A stretch of 64,000 nucleotides of DNA from Haemophilus paraphrohaemolyticus. Its GTDB lineage: Bacteria; Pseudomonadota; Gammaproteobacteria; Enterobacterales; Pasteurellaceae. Positions 46,025 through 55,115 of this stretch are shown one piece after another. The stretch's first letter is position 1. The number at the start of each line of letters is the position of its first letter. A model generated the notes under the pieces. The model was not told where the DNA came from and made no database searches. It saw only the letters and a program-made list of their open reading frames with translations. The stretch is from contig NZ_MUXX01000002.1 of assembly GCF_002015045.1 (NCBI RefSeq), forward strand, positions 223,258 through 287,257. The letters run 5' to 3'. Both the position numbers and the translations under genes were made by a program.

Positions 46025-46073
46025 TTTCTTCTCATTTAAAAATTAGTTTAACATTGTGATTTGGGTTGAAAAA

Positions 46074-46109
46074 ATGACCGCTTGCATAAAAACAAGCGGT
46101 CTGTTTTTG
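46074..46109 (-). terminator. uptake-signal hairpin downstream of mrcA
   Basis: GACCGCTTG (46076-46084) / CAAGCGGTC (46093-46101), with T runs on both strands. It is the second of two hairpins in the 220-base gap between mrcA and aroK. Confidence 0.75.
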
Positions 46110-46164
46110 GAAAAGATAACAAGATCTTTTATTCAATTTTAAGAAAGTACCACAAATCGCCTAA

Positions 46165-46206
46165 AAATAATTAGGTGCGATTATCTCAAGAAATCACACC
46201 TAATTT
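46165..46206 (-). terminator. terminator of mrcA
   Basis: A 14-base stem with one mismatch, 46169-46182 / 46192-46205, followed on the minus strand by ATTTTTAG. Confidence 0.75.
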
Positions 46207-46244
46207 CAACCTTTAGCAGCCTAATCGCTGAATTTATTTATGGG

Positions 46245-48842
46245 CTAGAATAATTCAGCACCTGATGGCGAAGAAAGAATCCCTTTCGGTGGTAAGCCCA
46301 AACGTATACCACCACCTGCATCACGAGGATTACCTGATTCTTCGCCTTGAATACCTTGCTCTACCACAAATTTTTTGGTTGGTTCTGTACCCTTAATAAA
46401 GTACTCGGTTAATTGGCTACCTAAGAAACCACTGGTGGCATCAATTTTAACTTCCACAATATTGGTTGGTTTTGGAAGTGTACGATCTTTTTTATCCGCC
46501 AGAGCGACTTTCATATAATCGCGCCACGCTGGCATTGCTGTTCGAGCACCTGACTCCCCTTTACCTAAAACCCGTTTATTGTCATCAAAACCCACGTAAA
46601 CCGTTGTCACAATGTTTGAACCAAACCCTGCATACCAAGTCACTTTAGACTGATTTGTCGTCCCCGTTTTTCCACCAATATCTTTACGTTTGAAATCATT
46701 GGCAAGCGAACGACTTGTGCCTCGCCAAGCTTGCCCTTGTTCGCCATAAATTGCACTATTTAACGCACTACGCATCAAGAATGCAATTTCAGGTTTCATT
46801 ACACGTGGTGCATAAATCGTTTGACCTGCTTGATTTTGCACATTGCTCATTAAATCAGGGCCATTTTCTCGAATAACTGTGTCGAGCACAGGTTCTTCGC
46901 TATCTGACGTCGCTTCTTCTGCTGTATCAATTGTCGTATCCGTTACATTCACTGTTTCATTCGCTTTCAATGAGCGGAAAAATTGCTCTTCATCGTGAAT
47001 TTTCACGCCGTCAAATTGCTCTGGTTCAGCATAAGTAAGTGGAAGCTTATTACATTCTATACACGCAATTGGCGGATTGGCTTTAAACAGCTCATTCCCT
47101 TGGCTATCTTCAATTCGCTCAATAATATAAGGCTCAATTAAGAAACCGCCATTATCAAATACCGCATAAGCACGTGCCATTTCAAGTGGCGTAAATGAAG
47201 CAGCCCCCAGAGCTAACGCTTCTGTTGCAACGAATTGATCTCGTTTAAAGCCAAAACGTTCTAAATAGCCTGCAACATAGTCAATTCCCGCCATTTGTAG
47301 AATTCGGATTGACACCATATTTTTTGACTTACCTAATGCAACACGCATACGAAGTTGCCCTTCGTAACGCCCATCCGCATTTTTGGGCATCCACGGTTTT
47401 TGACCACTTTTGGTAATGGTAATCGGATCATCGCTAATCGTGCTCGATAAGCTCAGACCTTTATTCATTGCTGCGGCATAAATAAATGGCTTAATTGAAG
47501 AACCCACTTGCACAAGAGATTGCGTTGCACGGTTAAAACGGCTTTGCTCAAAACTAAAACCACCCACAATAGCTTCAATCGCACCGTTATCACTGTTAAG
47601 CGACACTAAAGCTGAATTGACTTCAGGAATCTGTCCTAACATCCATTCGCCATTTTTGCCTTTACTTACCCAAATGAGATCGCCAGCATTCAATTTAATC
47701 TGTTTACCGAAAGTCGCATTCGCTTTTTTCATCTCGGTTTTATCACCACTAGGCAACATCAGCGTATAGCTATTTTTATTTACCTCTGTGACCACCACAC
47801 CAGTAAATGGCTCAGAGTTTGGCAATTTACTAAGGTAATCAATAATCGCCTCATCATCCCAAGCAGTCTTTCCTGTCCAAAGTTTTGCAGCACCACGCCA
47901 ACCGTGACGACGGTCGTATTGAATCAAGTTATTACGCAGAGCATCTTGCGCAGCTTTTTGGTCATCAGACACCACGGTAGCATACACTTTAAAGCCCTTA
48001 TTATAAGCGACGTCTTCGCCATAACGTTTTACCATCTCTTGGCGAACCATCTCGGTCACATAATCAGCCCTAAAATCTAACGCTGCACCATAATATGCGG
48101 ATTTCACCTCTTCTTTTTTCGCGGTTTCATACTGTGCTTTGGTAATTTTTCCTACTTCAAGCATACGACCAAGCACAACATTGCGTCGGTCTGTTGCACG
48201 TTTTACCGAATAAATTGGGTTCATTGTCGAAGGTGCTTTTGGTAAGCCTGCAATGATCGCCACTTCACCTAAAGTGAGCTGATCAAGTGTTTTACCAAAA
48301 TAGGTTTTAGCTGCCGCCGCAACACCATAAGAGCGATAGCCTAGATAAATTTTATTCAAATAAAGCTCTAAAATCTCATCTTTGGTTAATACTTTTTCAA
48401 TCTCAAGAGCAAGAATAGCCTCTTTGATTTTTCGCTCAATATTACGCTCAGGCGTTAAGAAAAAGTTACGTGCAAGCTGCTGAGTAATGGTACTTGCCCC
48501 TTGCGTATCGCCTTGGCTGGAGCGATAAAGTGCACGCATAATCCCTTTTGGATCGACCCCTTTATGCTCATAAAAACGGCTATCTTCCGTTGCCAAAATA
48601 GCATCAATTAACGGCTGTGGAATTTCCGCTAATTTCACTGGAATACGACGCTCTTCGCCTACCTCGCCAATCAGCTTCCCATCAGAGGTAAAAATTTGCA
48701 TCGGCTGCTGTAGCTCAACGGTTTTAAGAGTCGAAACATCAGGCAAACTTTCACGAATATGAATGTAGGCAACAACGCCCGCAAGCCCTGCCACAATTAG
48801 CAGAGTAAGTAAAGCACTAAATATTATTTTTGCGATCTTCAT
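46245..48842 (-). CDS. mrcA: penicillin-binding protein 1A, bifunctional peptidoglycan synthase
   Basis: Polymerises lipid II and cross-links peptidoglycan at the inner membrane. It has 865 residues (E. coli 850). The cytoplasmic end and one membrane helix (residues 7-28) precede the glycosyltransferase domain with the catalytic Glu in ATEDSRFYEHKGVD and TQQLARNFFL. The OB-like insert follows, then the transpeptidase with active Ser in GSSIKPFIY and KTGTT near residue 725. It is divergent from comA, a pairing also found in Haemophilus (ponA/comA). Confidence 0.95.
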   Translation of the reverse strand: MKIAKIIFSALLTLLIVAGLAGVVAYIHIRESLPDVSTLKTVELQQPMQIFTSDGKLIGEVGEERRIPVKLAEIPQPLIDAILATEDSRFYEHKGVDPKGIMRALYRSSQGDTQGASTITQQLARNFFLTPERNIERKIKEAILALEIEKVLTKDEILELYLNKIYLGYRSYGVAAAAKTYFGKTLDQLTLGEVAIIAGLPKAPSTMNPIYSVKRATDRRNVVLGRMLEVGKITKAQYETAKKEEVKSAYYGAALDFRADYVTEMVRQEMVKRYGEDVAYNKGFKVYATVVSDDQKAAQDALRNNLIQYDRRHGWRGAAKLWTGKTAWDDEAIIDYLSKLPNSEPFTGVVVTEVNKNSYTLMLPSGDKTEMKKANATFGKQIKLNAGDLIWVSKGKNGEWMLGQIPEVNSALVSLNSDNGAIEAIVGGFSFEQSRFNRATQSLVQVGSSIKPFIYAAAMNKGLSLSSTISDDPITITKSGQKPWMPKNADGRYEGQLRMRVALGKSKNMVSIRILQMAGIDYVAGYLERFGFKRDQFVATEALALGAASFTPLEMARAYAVFDNGGFLIEPYIIERIEDSQGNELFKANPPIACIECNKLPLTYAEPEQFDGVKIHDEEQFFRSLKANETVNVTDTTIDTAEEATSDSEEPVLDTVIRENGPDLMSNVQNQAGQTIYAPRVMKPEIAFLMRSALNSAIYGEQGQAWRGTSRSLANDFKRKDIGGKTGTTNQSKVTWYAGFGSNIVTTVYVGFDDNKRVLGKGESGARTAMPAWRDYMKVALADKKDRTLPKPTNIVEVKIDATSGFLGSQLTEYFIKGTEPTKKFVVEQGIQGEESGNPRDAGGGIRLGLPPKGILSSPSGAELF

Positions 48843-48850
48843 CGAAAAAA
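48827..48850. promoter_or_regulatory. CRP-S (Sxy-dependent competence) site for comABCDE
   Basis: TTTT-TGCGA-TCTTCA-TCGAA-AAA matches the CRP-S pattern TGCGA-N6-TCGCA at 9 of 10 core bases, with the typical T and A flanks. It overlaps the mrcA start codon and lies about 130 bases before comA. Confidence 0.65.
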
Positions 48851-48881
48851 TCTCTTTTCCTAAATGACAAATAAATTAAAT

Positions 48882-48898
48882 CGCCAATAATGTTGGCG
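48882..48898. repeat. inverted repeat CGCCAA-TAATG-TTGGCG between mrcA and comA
   Basis: A perfect 6-base inverted repeat with a 5-base spacer, midway between the CRP-S site and comA. AATAAT at 48886-48891 inside it could be a -10 at class I distance from the CRP-S site. Confidence 0.4.
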
Positions 48899-48982
48899 TA
48901 AAACTGGCTAAGTATAAACGAAAAAATGGCTAAAAGTGTCAAGCAAATGTAATTTTTTAATCAGCAAATAAAGGATTTTTTT

Positions 48983-49657
48983 ATGTCATTGCTTACAAAA
49001 TTTTTTCCCAAAAAACAACAAGAAGACTTGCCAATCGGCATTGCAGAAGATGAAACCCACCACTGCATTGTTTATCTAGCGCAAGAACAACCTATTGTAA
49101 ATTTTTATCCAAAATCGACCGCTTTAACCGAGATTTTGGCAACAATTTCCGATTTTTCAGGCAAAAAGAAGAAGATTATTCGTCCTGTACCATATCACTA
49201 TATTTGGCGGAAATATCTGATTCAACCTATAAACGTAGATAAAGAAACGATTTTTCGCCAAGTAATTCAAACTATCAAACAAGAGCTTCCTATTGCGATA
49301 GATGAGGTCTATTTTGATTATCAAGCCTTGCCGCATAAAGCCCAAAAAGTTACTCAAATTATTATTTATGCACTGAGAAAACGTTTTGCTGACCCTTTAT
49401 TGCTAGATATAGACACCGTTTTAGATTGCGAGTTGCAATGTTGGCAAAGAGGATTTCATTTTTTTATGCAATCGCCACCTCAAAATGGACAAACTTATGC
49501 ATTTAAAGAGAAATTTTTTACATTTAAATTAAATGAATTAAGCATTCAAAACGAATCTAACGAAAATTATTTAAGTCTGAACGATTTAACTTTTCCAGAA
49601 AATTTCGTTTCTAAAGAGCTATATATTCTTGCACTAGGAGCTTGCTTGTGGAAATAA
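48983..49657 (+). CDS. comA: competence protein ComA (PilM-like)
   Basis: First gene of the Pasteurellaceae comABCDE operon, needed for type IV pilus-like DNA uptake. The 224-residue protein is by position the PilM counterpart, an actin-like cytoplasmic protein of the pilus alignment complex, but it is short and diverged (PilM is about 350 residues), so the assignment rests mainly on operon order. No membrane segment or signal is seen. It begins MSLLTKFFPKK after AAGGA and overlaps comB by 10 bases. Confidence 0.85.
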   Translation: MSLLTKFFPKKQQEDLPIGIAEDETHHCIVYLAQEQPIVNFYPKSTALTEILATISDFSGKKKKIIRPVPYHYIWRKYLIQPINVDKETIFRQVIQTIKQELPIAIDEVYFDYQALPHKAQKVTQIIIYALRKRFADPLLLDIDTVLDCELQCWQRGFHFFMQSPPQNGQTYAFKEKFFTFKLNELSIQNESNENYLSLNDLTFPENFVSKELYILALGACLWK

Positions 49658-50169
49658 AAAGAAATATCAATTTAAGTCCATTATTACAGAAAAGTTGGTC
49701 AGATAAAACCACAAAAAATATATTTAAGCTACTAATTATATTTCTTTGTCTTATCGGATTATTATTATGTTTAAATTATTACCAAGAAAACAGTAAGCGT
49801 GAACTTGTAGAGATTAAACAACAGTTCAGCGAACAACAAGAGAAGCTCTCACAAATTGAACAAAGTTTAACAAACCTTACACCACTACCGATTAACTACA
49901 CTAAAGTATTAAGAAAAGAGGAGCTAAACAATTTGGTTAATTTATTACAAGAATTACCTGTAAAAAGTGCGGGGATTAGTGTCATTCGATTTTATGTCGA
50001 TCAAGGCTTAAAGCTAAAAATTGCTGGCAGCTATCAACATCAGCAAGATTTTGAAGAGTTAGAAAATTTCTTTAAAGAGAGTGGTTTTAGCGTCAATATT
50101 GAATATTTACAAAGTAATAATAACGCGAAAGCCGATTTCAGCATTATTGTTTATAAAGAAAATAAATAA
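49648..50169 (+). CDS. comB: competence protein ComB (PilN-like)
   Basis: Bitopic inner-membrane protein of the pilus alignment complex. I choose the GTG at 49648, 7 bases after AGGAG; a TTG at 49642 is too close to the ribosome site. This gives 173 residues. A short cytoplasmic start with INLSP (PilN starts resemble INLLP) is followed by a membrane helix at about residues 25-43, then a periplasmic coiled coil and a small alpha/beta domain. Confidence 0.83.
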   Translation: MEIKRNINLSPLLQKSWSDKTTKNIFKLLIIFLCLIGLLLCLNYYQENSKRELVEIKQQFSEQQEKLSQIEQSLTNLTPLPINYTKVLRKEELNNLVNLLQELPVKSAGISVIRFYVDQGLKLKIAGSYQHQQDFEELENFFKESGFSVNIEYLQSNNNAKADFSIIVYKENK

Positions 50170-50170
50170 G

Positions 50171-50692
50171 ATGAAAAAACGTATTTCTTACTATTATTTT
50201 AATCCAGCTAAAGTTGGTTATCAGTTATTGAGTAAACTCAATCAATACTTTTTCCAGATTGCCATTACTTTAGCGGCTATTCTGCTTTTTTATCCGCTTA
50301 TTCAAGCGGTCAATATTTCACAAAAGATTGCAGATAACGCACATAAGCTTAATACACTAAATATGGAGATTAAAAATAAAGCACAATCTTTAACAGAAAA
50401 ATTAGCAAAAAAAAGCGATACAAATAATGCAAAACTCACACCGACAAAAGTAAATCAACAGCTAGAAACACTTTTTTATCAATATGATGTAGAAATCAAC
50501 GGAATGCAGTGGGAACTAGAACAGGATAAATTATTGCATATTACAATTTCGCAAAAAGCAAAAACTTTATTTGAGATCATTTCGGAATTAAATAAACTCG
50601 ACTTTCTATTTTATAAAGAAGTCACCTTAAGCCGTTTAGATTATAAAAACTTAGTACAATTAAATGCGACGTTACAGCTAATGGAAAAATAA
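50171..50692 (+). CDS. comC: competence protein ComC (PilO-like)
   Basis: Bitopic inner-membrane partner of ComB. The ATG at 50171 gives 173 residues; a longer frame from 50081 lies inside comB. One membrane helix at about residues 25-45 is followed by a coiled coil and a periplasmic domain. PilO-like by size, topology and position. An AT-rich gene with the degenerate uptake-like TCAAGCGGT near 50304. Confidence 0.82.
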   Translation: MKKRISYYYFNPAKVGYQLLSKLNQYFFQIAITLAAILLFYPLIQAVNISQKIADNAHKLNTLNMEIKNKAQSLTEKLAKKSDTNNAKLTPTKVNQQLETLFYQYDVEINGMQWELEQDKLLHITISQKAKTLFEIISELNKLDFLFYKEVTLSRLDYKNLVQLNATLQLMEK

Positions 50693-50693
50693 A

Positions 50694-51104
50694 ATGAAAA
50701 AATATTTATTACTGCTATTTTGCTTTCTATCTTATACCACATATAGTATTGCGGATCCTTTTTATGGAGAAGAACAAGAAAAAGAGAATACAGCAAAAGC
50801 AAAATCAACGATTGCAAAAAAGAGAGAAAAAGCAACTGCTTGTGAACTGCCTGAAAATGCCAATATTATCAATATTCCTATCGAATTTGAAGATCTGAAA
50901 TTAGTCGGTGTTTTGAAGTATAACAACACAACAAAAGCATTATTTATTGATAAAAGTAATCAAATTTTTGATTTTGCTCAAGATGATTTTATTAAAGATA
51001 AAACCATTCAAATCAGAGAGATTAGCACCAAAGCGGTGAAATATATCAATTGGGGGTTAACTGATGATTGCAACACACCTTATCAAATTACATTAAAACT
51101 TTAA
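50694..51104 (+). CDS. comD: competence protein ComD (PilP-like)
   Basis: 136-residue exported protein with a signal peptide (MKKYLLLLFCFLSY, likely cleavage after SIA, residue 20). PilP is a lipoprotein linking PilN/O to the secretin, but here I see no lipobox cysteine at the cleavage site. Two Cys remain (CELPEN near residue 46 and DDCNTP near the end), perhaps a disulfide. It starts one base after comC. Confidence 0.82.
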   Translation: MKKYLLLLFCFLSYTTYSIADPFYGEEQEKENTAKAKSTIAKKREKATACELPENANIINIPIEFEDLKLVGVLKYNNTTKALFIDKSNQIFDFAQDDFIKDKTIQIREISTKAVKYINWGLTDDCNTPYQITLKL

Positions 51105-51121
51105 TTTTCAACAGGTTATTT

Positions 51122-52417
51122 ATGAAAAAGTGGATATTATTATTTTCAATTTTCCCGCTCTCGCTATTAGCAAATCAAGTTTCGCTCGTTTTAAAAGATG
51201 CACCAACAGCTGAAGTTGTAGCTTATTTAGCCAGTGAAATGGATAAAAATATTGTGTTGCATCAAGATATTGAAAGCAAAAGCAATATTCGAATTGAAAA
51301 TAGTCAGTTTGATGCAATTTTAAAAAGCATTGCCAAAATCAATAAACTCAATATTCAACAAGAAAATGGAGTCTATTATATTAGTGAAAAAACAAAAGAG
51401 GATTTAAACGAAAAAATAAAGCCTCTTGATGAAGAACAAAAGCCACAATTAGTTACTCGTACGGTGAAATTAAAATATGCTAAAGCCTCAGAAGTCATTG
51501 ATTCGCTTACTAAAGGCAGTGGCTCATTTTTAAATGATGGCGGTTATATTCACTTTGATGAGCGAAGCAATAGCTTAATTATTAAAGAAAATACAGCTTC
51601 CATTAAAAATACGTTAGCTTTAATTAAAGAGCTAGATAAACCAACCGAACAAATTGCCATTGAAGCTCGCATTGTCACCATCAGCAGCAAAAATTTGCAG
51701 GAACTTGGCGTGCGTTGGGGAATGTTCTCCGCAGATAGTAGTATCGAAGAGGTAGCAAGAAATGGGGGGCGAGTGCAGAATTTAAACGTGAACTTCCCCG
51801 TGGTTGCAGGAGCTTCAGCCACCTTACAAGTCGCTTCTATCAATTCCAAATTGTTGGATTTAGAACTCTCTGCCCTTGAGCAAGAAAACAGCGTAGAAAT
51901 TATTGCAAGTCCGCGTTTGCTGACGACCAACAAAAAATTGGCAAGCATCAAACAAGGCACAGAAATTCCTTATGCGATTTATGATCGCAAATCGGAAACG
52001 TACGATATTTCCTTTAAAGAAGCAGTTTTAGGCTTGGAGGTGACGCCGCATATTTCGGAAAATAATCAGATTTTAATGGATTTAATCGTGACCCAAAATT
52101 CACAAGGACAATCGGTCGGTAATGCCAATTCAGGCAATACAGCAATTGCAATCGATAAACAAGAGTTGAACACTCAAGTATTCGCCAAACACGGCGAAAC
52201 CATTGTGCTTGGCGGAGTGTTTCAACATTTGAAATCAAAAGATAGCGATAAAATCCCTGTGCTTGGTTCAATTCCGTTTCTCAAGCGGTTATTTAGCTAT
52301 CAAAAAGATCAAATTAACAAACGCGAATTGGTGATTTTTGTAACGCCTTACATTGTACAATCAAAAGATGTCGCAGCAGATTTCTCGAAAACGAAAGAAA
52401 AAAGCCCAAAACGATAA
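51122..52417 (+). CDS. comE: competence secretin ComE (PilQ-like)
   Basis: Outer-membrane secretin through which the pseudopilus and DNA pass. The ATG at 51122 gives 431 residues; the longer frame from 51068 is within comD. A signal peptide ends after LLA (residue 16). Secretin N-domains (VSLVLKDAPTAEVVAYLA; AIEARIVTISSKNLQELGVRWG) lead to the C-terminal secretin domain with VPVLGSIPFLKRLF-type ending, here IPVLGSIPFLKRLFSY, and LVIFVTPYIV. Shorter than PilQ because the AMIN domains are absent. Confidence 0.92.
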   Translation: MKKWILLFSIFPLSLLANQVSLVLKDAPTAEVVAYLASEMDKNIVLHQDIESKSNIRIENSQFDAILKSIAKINKLNIQQENGVYYISEKTKEDLNEKIKPLDEEQKPQLVTRTVKLKYAKASEVIDSLTKGSGSFLNDGGYIHFDERSNSLIIKENTASIKNTLALIKELDKPTEQIAIEARIVTISSKNLQELGVRWGMFSADSSIEEVARNGGRVQNLNVNFPVVAGASATLQVASINSKLLDLELSALEQENSVEIIASPRLLTTNKKLASIKQGTEIPYAIYDRKSETYDISFKEAVLGLEVTPHISENNQILMDLIVTQNSQGQSVGNANSGNTAIAIDKQELNTQVFAKHGETIVLGGVFQHLKSKDSDKIPVLGSIPFLKRLFSYQKDQINKRELVIFVTPYIVQSKDVAADFSKTKEKSPKR

Positions 52418-52436
52418 AGAAAGTATCACAAAATTA

Positions 52437-52445
52437 TGCTAAAAT
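52437..52445 (+). promoter_or_regulatory. extended -10 of the nusB promoter
   Basis: TG-C-TAAAAT, 39 bases before the nusB ATG. Confidence 0.45.
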
Positions 52446-52484
52446 TCGGTAATATTTTTGATTATCGAATTAACTAGAGGTTAT

Positions 52485-52919
52485 ATGAAACTTTCCCCTC
52501 GCCGCCGTGCAAGAGAGTGTGCTGTTCAAGCATTATATTCTTGGGCAATTTCGCAAAATAGCGTAGAACAAATCGAATTAGTTTTCCAAACCGATAATTT
52601 TGCGTCTGAAGATCCAGGAAGTACAGGTCAAGTGGATCGCACATTATTTACTCGTTTATTACGTGGCACTGTGGCAAATATTGAAGAGATTGATGCTTCA
52701 CTTCGTCCGTTTTTAGATCGTAACGAAGAAAATGTTGATTTAATTGAGCGTAGTATTTTACGTATGGCGGCTTATGAATTACATTTTGAACAAGATACCC
52801 CATACAAAGTGGTGATTAACGAAGCGATTGAAGTAGCAAAAGCATTCGGTTCAGACGACAGTCACAAATACATCAACGGAATCTTAGATAAATTAGCACC
52901 AGCACTTGGACGGAAATAA
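52485..52919 (+). CDS. nusB: transcription antitermination factor NusB
   Basis: Binds boxA with NusE (S10) to form antitermination complexes on rRNA operons. With the ATG at 52485 (GAGG upstream) it has 144 residues, the Haemophilus length. Typical motifs are [29 protein letters not shown] and [16 protein letters not shown]. The terminator at 52936-52963 follows, so thiL expression must involve read-through or its own promoter. Confidence 0.95.
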   Translation: MKLSPRRRARECAVQALYSWAISQNSVEQIELVFQTDNFASEDPGSTGQVDRTLFTRLLRGTVANIEEIDASLRPFLDRNEENVDLIERSILRMAAYELHFEQDTPYKVVINEAIEVAKAFGSDDSHKYINGILDKLAPALGRK

Positions 52920-52935
52920 TTTATCTACTTATTTT

Positions 52936-52963
52936 AAAGCGAGCAAAGTCTCGCTTTTTTTCA
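52936..52963 (+). terminator. terminator between nusB and thiL
   Basis: AAAGCGAG / CTCGCTTT stem (52936-52943, 52950-52957) with a 6-base loop and TTTT after it. Confidence 0.85.
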
Positions 52964-52992
52964 TTTTGAGAATAATTATTTGAGAGAACAAA

Positions 52993-53955
52993 ATGGGCGA
53001 ATTTGATCTGATCAAGCGGTATTTTTCGCGAAAAAGTTTGCAAAATGATGTGAGCTTATCGGTAGGAGATGATTGTGCGATTACTAGCATTCCATCAGGC
53101 TACCAACTTGCGATTACCACAGATACCTTGGTGGAAGGCACGCATTTCTTACCTTCGATTTCTCCTGCTGATTTAGCTTATAAAAGCGTTGCGGTAAACT
53201 TAAGCGACTTAGCCGCGATGGGAGCAACGCCTACTTGGATGTCGCTTGCACTCACCTTACCCGAAATCAAAGAAGCGTGGTTAGCTGAATTTAGCCAAAG
53301 CTTGTTTGCCATTTTAGATCGCTATAGCGTGAGTTTAATTGGTGGCGATACCACTAAAGGCCCGCTTTCGATTACCCTTACTGCTCAAGGTTTTTTGCCT
53401 GAAAATCAAGGTTTATTCCGCCACCAAGCCAAAGTGGGCGATTGGATCTTTGTTTCTGGCTTTTTGGGTGATAGTGCGGCAGGGCTCGATTTACTTTTAC
53501 AAAATCGCAAAATAGAGAACGAATCTGACCGCTATTTCATTCAACGCCATCTGCACCCAACGCCTCGTGTCGAACTCGGTTTAGCCCTTCGCTCATTTTC
53601 TTGCTGTGCATTGGATATTTCTGATGGATTACTTGCTGATCTGGGGCATATTTTAGAACGTAGTCAAGTTGGCGCGGAAATTTATCTTGAAAATCTACCG
53701 CTTTCACGCCATTTATGCACCCAATACGAACAAACACAAGCGGAAAAATTTGCTTTAACGGGGGGCGAAGATTATGAACTTTGCTTTACTGTCAGCGAAG
53801 AAAAACGCGAAGAGATGGAGCAAGTTTTACGTTCGCAAGGGATAAAAGTAACCTGCATCGGTCAAATTCTCCCTGAAACAAGCGGTTTAAATTTACTTAA
53901 AAATGGCAAAAAAATAGCTTTACCTACTCATATTGGTTTTGACCATTTTAGCTAA
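52993..53955 (+). CDS. thiL: thiamine-monophosphate kinase
   Basis: Phosphorylates thiamine monophosphate to the cofactor thiamine pyrophosphate. It has 320 residues. Motifs MGEFDLIKRYF, VGDDCAI, TTDTLVEGTHF, KSVAVNLSDLAAMGA and LDISDGLLADLGH belong to the PurM-like family and ThiL in particular. The nusB-thiL-pgpA order is conserved across gamma-proteobacteria. Confidence 0.95.
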   Translation: MGEFDLIKRYFSRKSLQNDVSLSVGDDCAITSIPSGYQLAITTDTLVEGTHFLPSISPADLAYKSVAVNLSDLAAMGATPTWMSLALTLPEIKEAWLAEFSQSLFAILDRYSVSLIGGDTTKGPLSITLTAQGFLPENQGLFRHQAKVGDWIFVSGFLGDSAAGLDLLLQNRKIENESDRYFIQRHLHPTPRVELGLALRSFSCCALDISDGLLADLGHILERSQVGAEIYLENLPLSRHLCTQYEQTQAEKFALTGGEDYELCFTVSEEKREEMEQVLRSQGIKVTCIGQILPETSGLNLLKNGKKIALPTHIGFDHFS

Positions 53956-53970
53956 AGCAAAGGAAAAGGA

Positions 53971-54447
53971 ATGGATAAAAAAATTAACTTAAAAAATCCC
54001 GTACATTTTTTAGCAGTCGGATTCGGCTCAGGCTTATTAAAGCCTGCACCTGGCACTTGGGGGACATTAGCTGGCTTAATCCTCTCCATTGAGCTTTGGA
54101 ATATAACCCAATCAAACCTATTTTTTATTTTTCTCGCCGTTACTTCTTTTATTCTTGGCTGCTATCTTTGCCAAAAAACGAGCAATGATTTAGGGGTACA
54201 CGATGATGGAAGAATAGTTTTGGATGAAATTGTCGCCATATTTTTAATGTTCGCCTTTTTACCTGAATATAATTGGCTTGCTTATACTCTTACTTTTATA
54301 AGCTTCCGCATTTTTGATATTTTAAAACCTTATCCAATTCGTTATTTTGATGAAAAATTAGAAAGTGGCTTAGGTATTATGGTAGATGATATTCTTGCCG
54401 CTATTTTTGCTTTAATTTCATTACATTTGATTTATTGGATAATGTAA
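53971..54447 (+). CDS. pgpA: phosphatidylglycerophosphatase A
   Basis: Removes phosphate from phosphatidylglycerophosphate to give phosphatidylglycerol. It has 158 residues and about three or four hydrophobic segments. The start HFLAVGFGSGLLKPAPGTWGT and the acidic HDDGRIVLDEIVA are the family's catalytic features, and FRIFDILKPYPIRYFD follows. It lies 15 bases after thiL and one base before the LysE-type gene. Confidence 0.95.
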   Translation: MDKKINLKNPVHFLAVGFGSGLLKPAPGTWGTLAGLILSIELWNITQSNLFFIFLAVTSFILGCYLCQKTSNDLGVHDDGRIVLDEIVAIFLMFAFLPEYNWLAYTLTFISFRIFDILKPYPIRYFDEKLESGLGIMVDDILAAIFALISLHLIYWIM

Positions 54448-54448
54448 T

Positions 54449-55081
54449 ATGCTGACGATTTTATTGATTCATTTAGTTGGCTTGGCAAGCCCAGGACCCG
54501 ATTTCTTTTATGTAGTTCGCCAATCCGCAAGCCACTCAACCAGTGCAGGCATTTTAGCTTCGGTTGGAATTGCAATGGGGATTATCTTTTGGGCAGCTTT
54601 TGCAATTTTCGGCTTAGCATGGTTAAAACATAGCGTAGGAAATGTGTTGCAATATGCAATTATGTTATTAGGTGGTAGCTATTTAGCTTATTTAGGCTCG
54701 AAAATGGTTAGGGTGAAAGATAATGCAAAATTTAGTGAAGAAAAGACTGTTTTATTAGAATTAAACCCCATCATAGAAATTCGTAAAGGTTTAATGATCA
54801 ACATAATGAATGCTAAAGCGGGCGTTTATTTTACTAGCGTTATTTCCGCATTTTTAGACCAATTTACTGAAACTTATCAGCTTTTTGAATTGCTGTTTTT
54901 ATTTGTTTTTTCAACCTTTATCTATTTCTATTCAGTCGCACTATTATTTTCGCGTAAACCAATTCGCAAATTTTATGCAAAAAACAGCCGCTATATTGAT
55001 AATATTGCTGGAGTAATATTTATTGGATTCGGATTAAAATTGATTTATGAAGGGATAATGTATTTAACGGTAATTTTATAG
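54449..55081 (+). CDS. LysE/RhtB-family exporter
   Basis: 210-residue membrane protein of the LysE superfamily, which exports amino acids and related metabolites. The family start LVGLASPGPDFFYVVRQS is clear, and about six hydrophobic segments are seen. The substrate is unknown. The same gene follows pgpA in H. influenzae (HI1307), so the group is nusB-thiL-pgpA-lysE-like. Closed by a terminator shared with the terC-like gene. Confidence 0.88.
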   Translation: MLTILLIHLVGLASPGPDFFYVVRQSASHSTSAGILASVGIAMGIIFWAAFAIFGLAWLKHSVGNVLQYAIMLLGGSYLAYLGSKMVRVKDNAKFSEEKTVLLELNPIIEIRKGLMINIMNAKAGVYFTSVISAFLDQFTETYQLFELLFLFVFSTFIYFYSVALLFSRKPIRKFYAKNSRYIDNIAGVIFIGFGLKLIYEGIMYLTVIL

Positions 55082-55083
55082 AA

Positions 55084-55112
55084 TAATGGGCGCTATACAC
55101 GCCCATTTTTAT
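55084..55112. terminator. bidirectional terminator
   Basis: ATGGGCG (55086-55092) / CGCCCAT (55100-55106) with A and T runs, between convergent genes. Confidence 0.85.
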
Positions 55113-55115
55113 TTT

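Noticed and set aside
48882-48898. CGCCAA/TTGGCG repeat as a CRP-S site
   Set aside because: It lacks the TGCGA/TCGCA core; the site at 48827-48850 fits far better.
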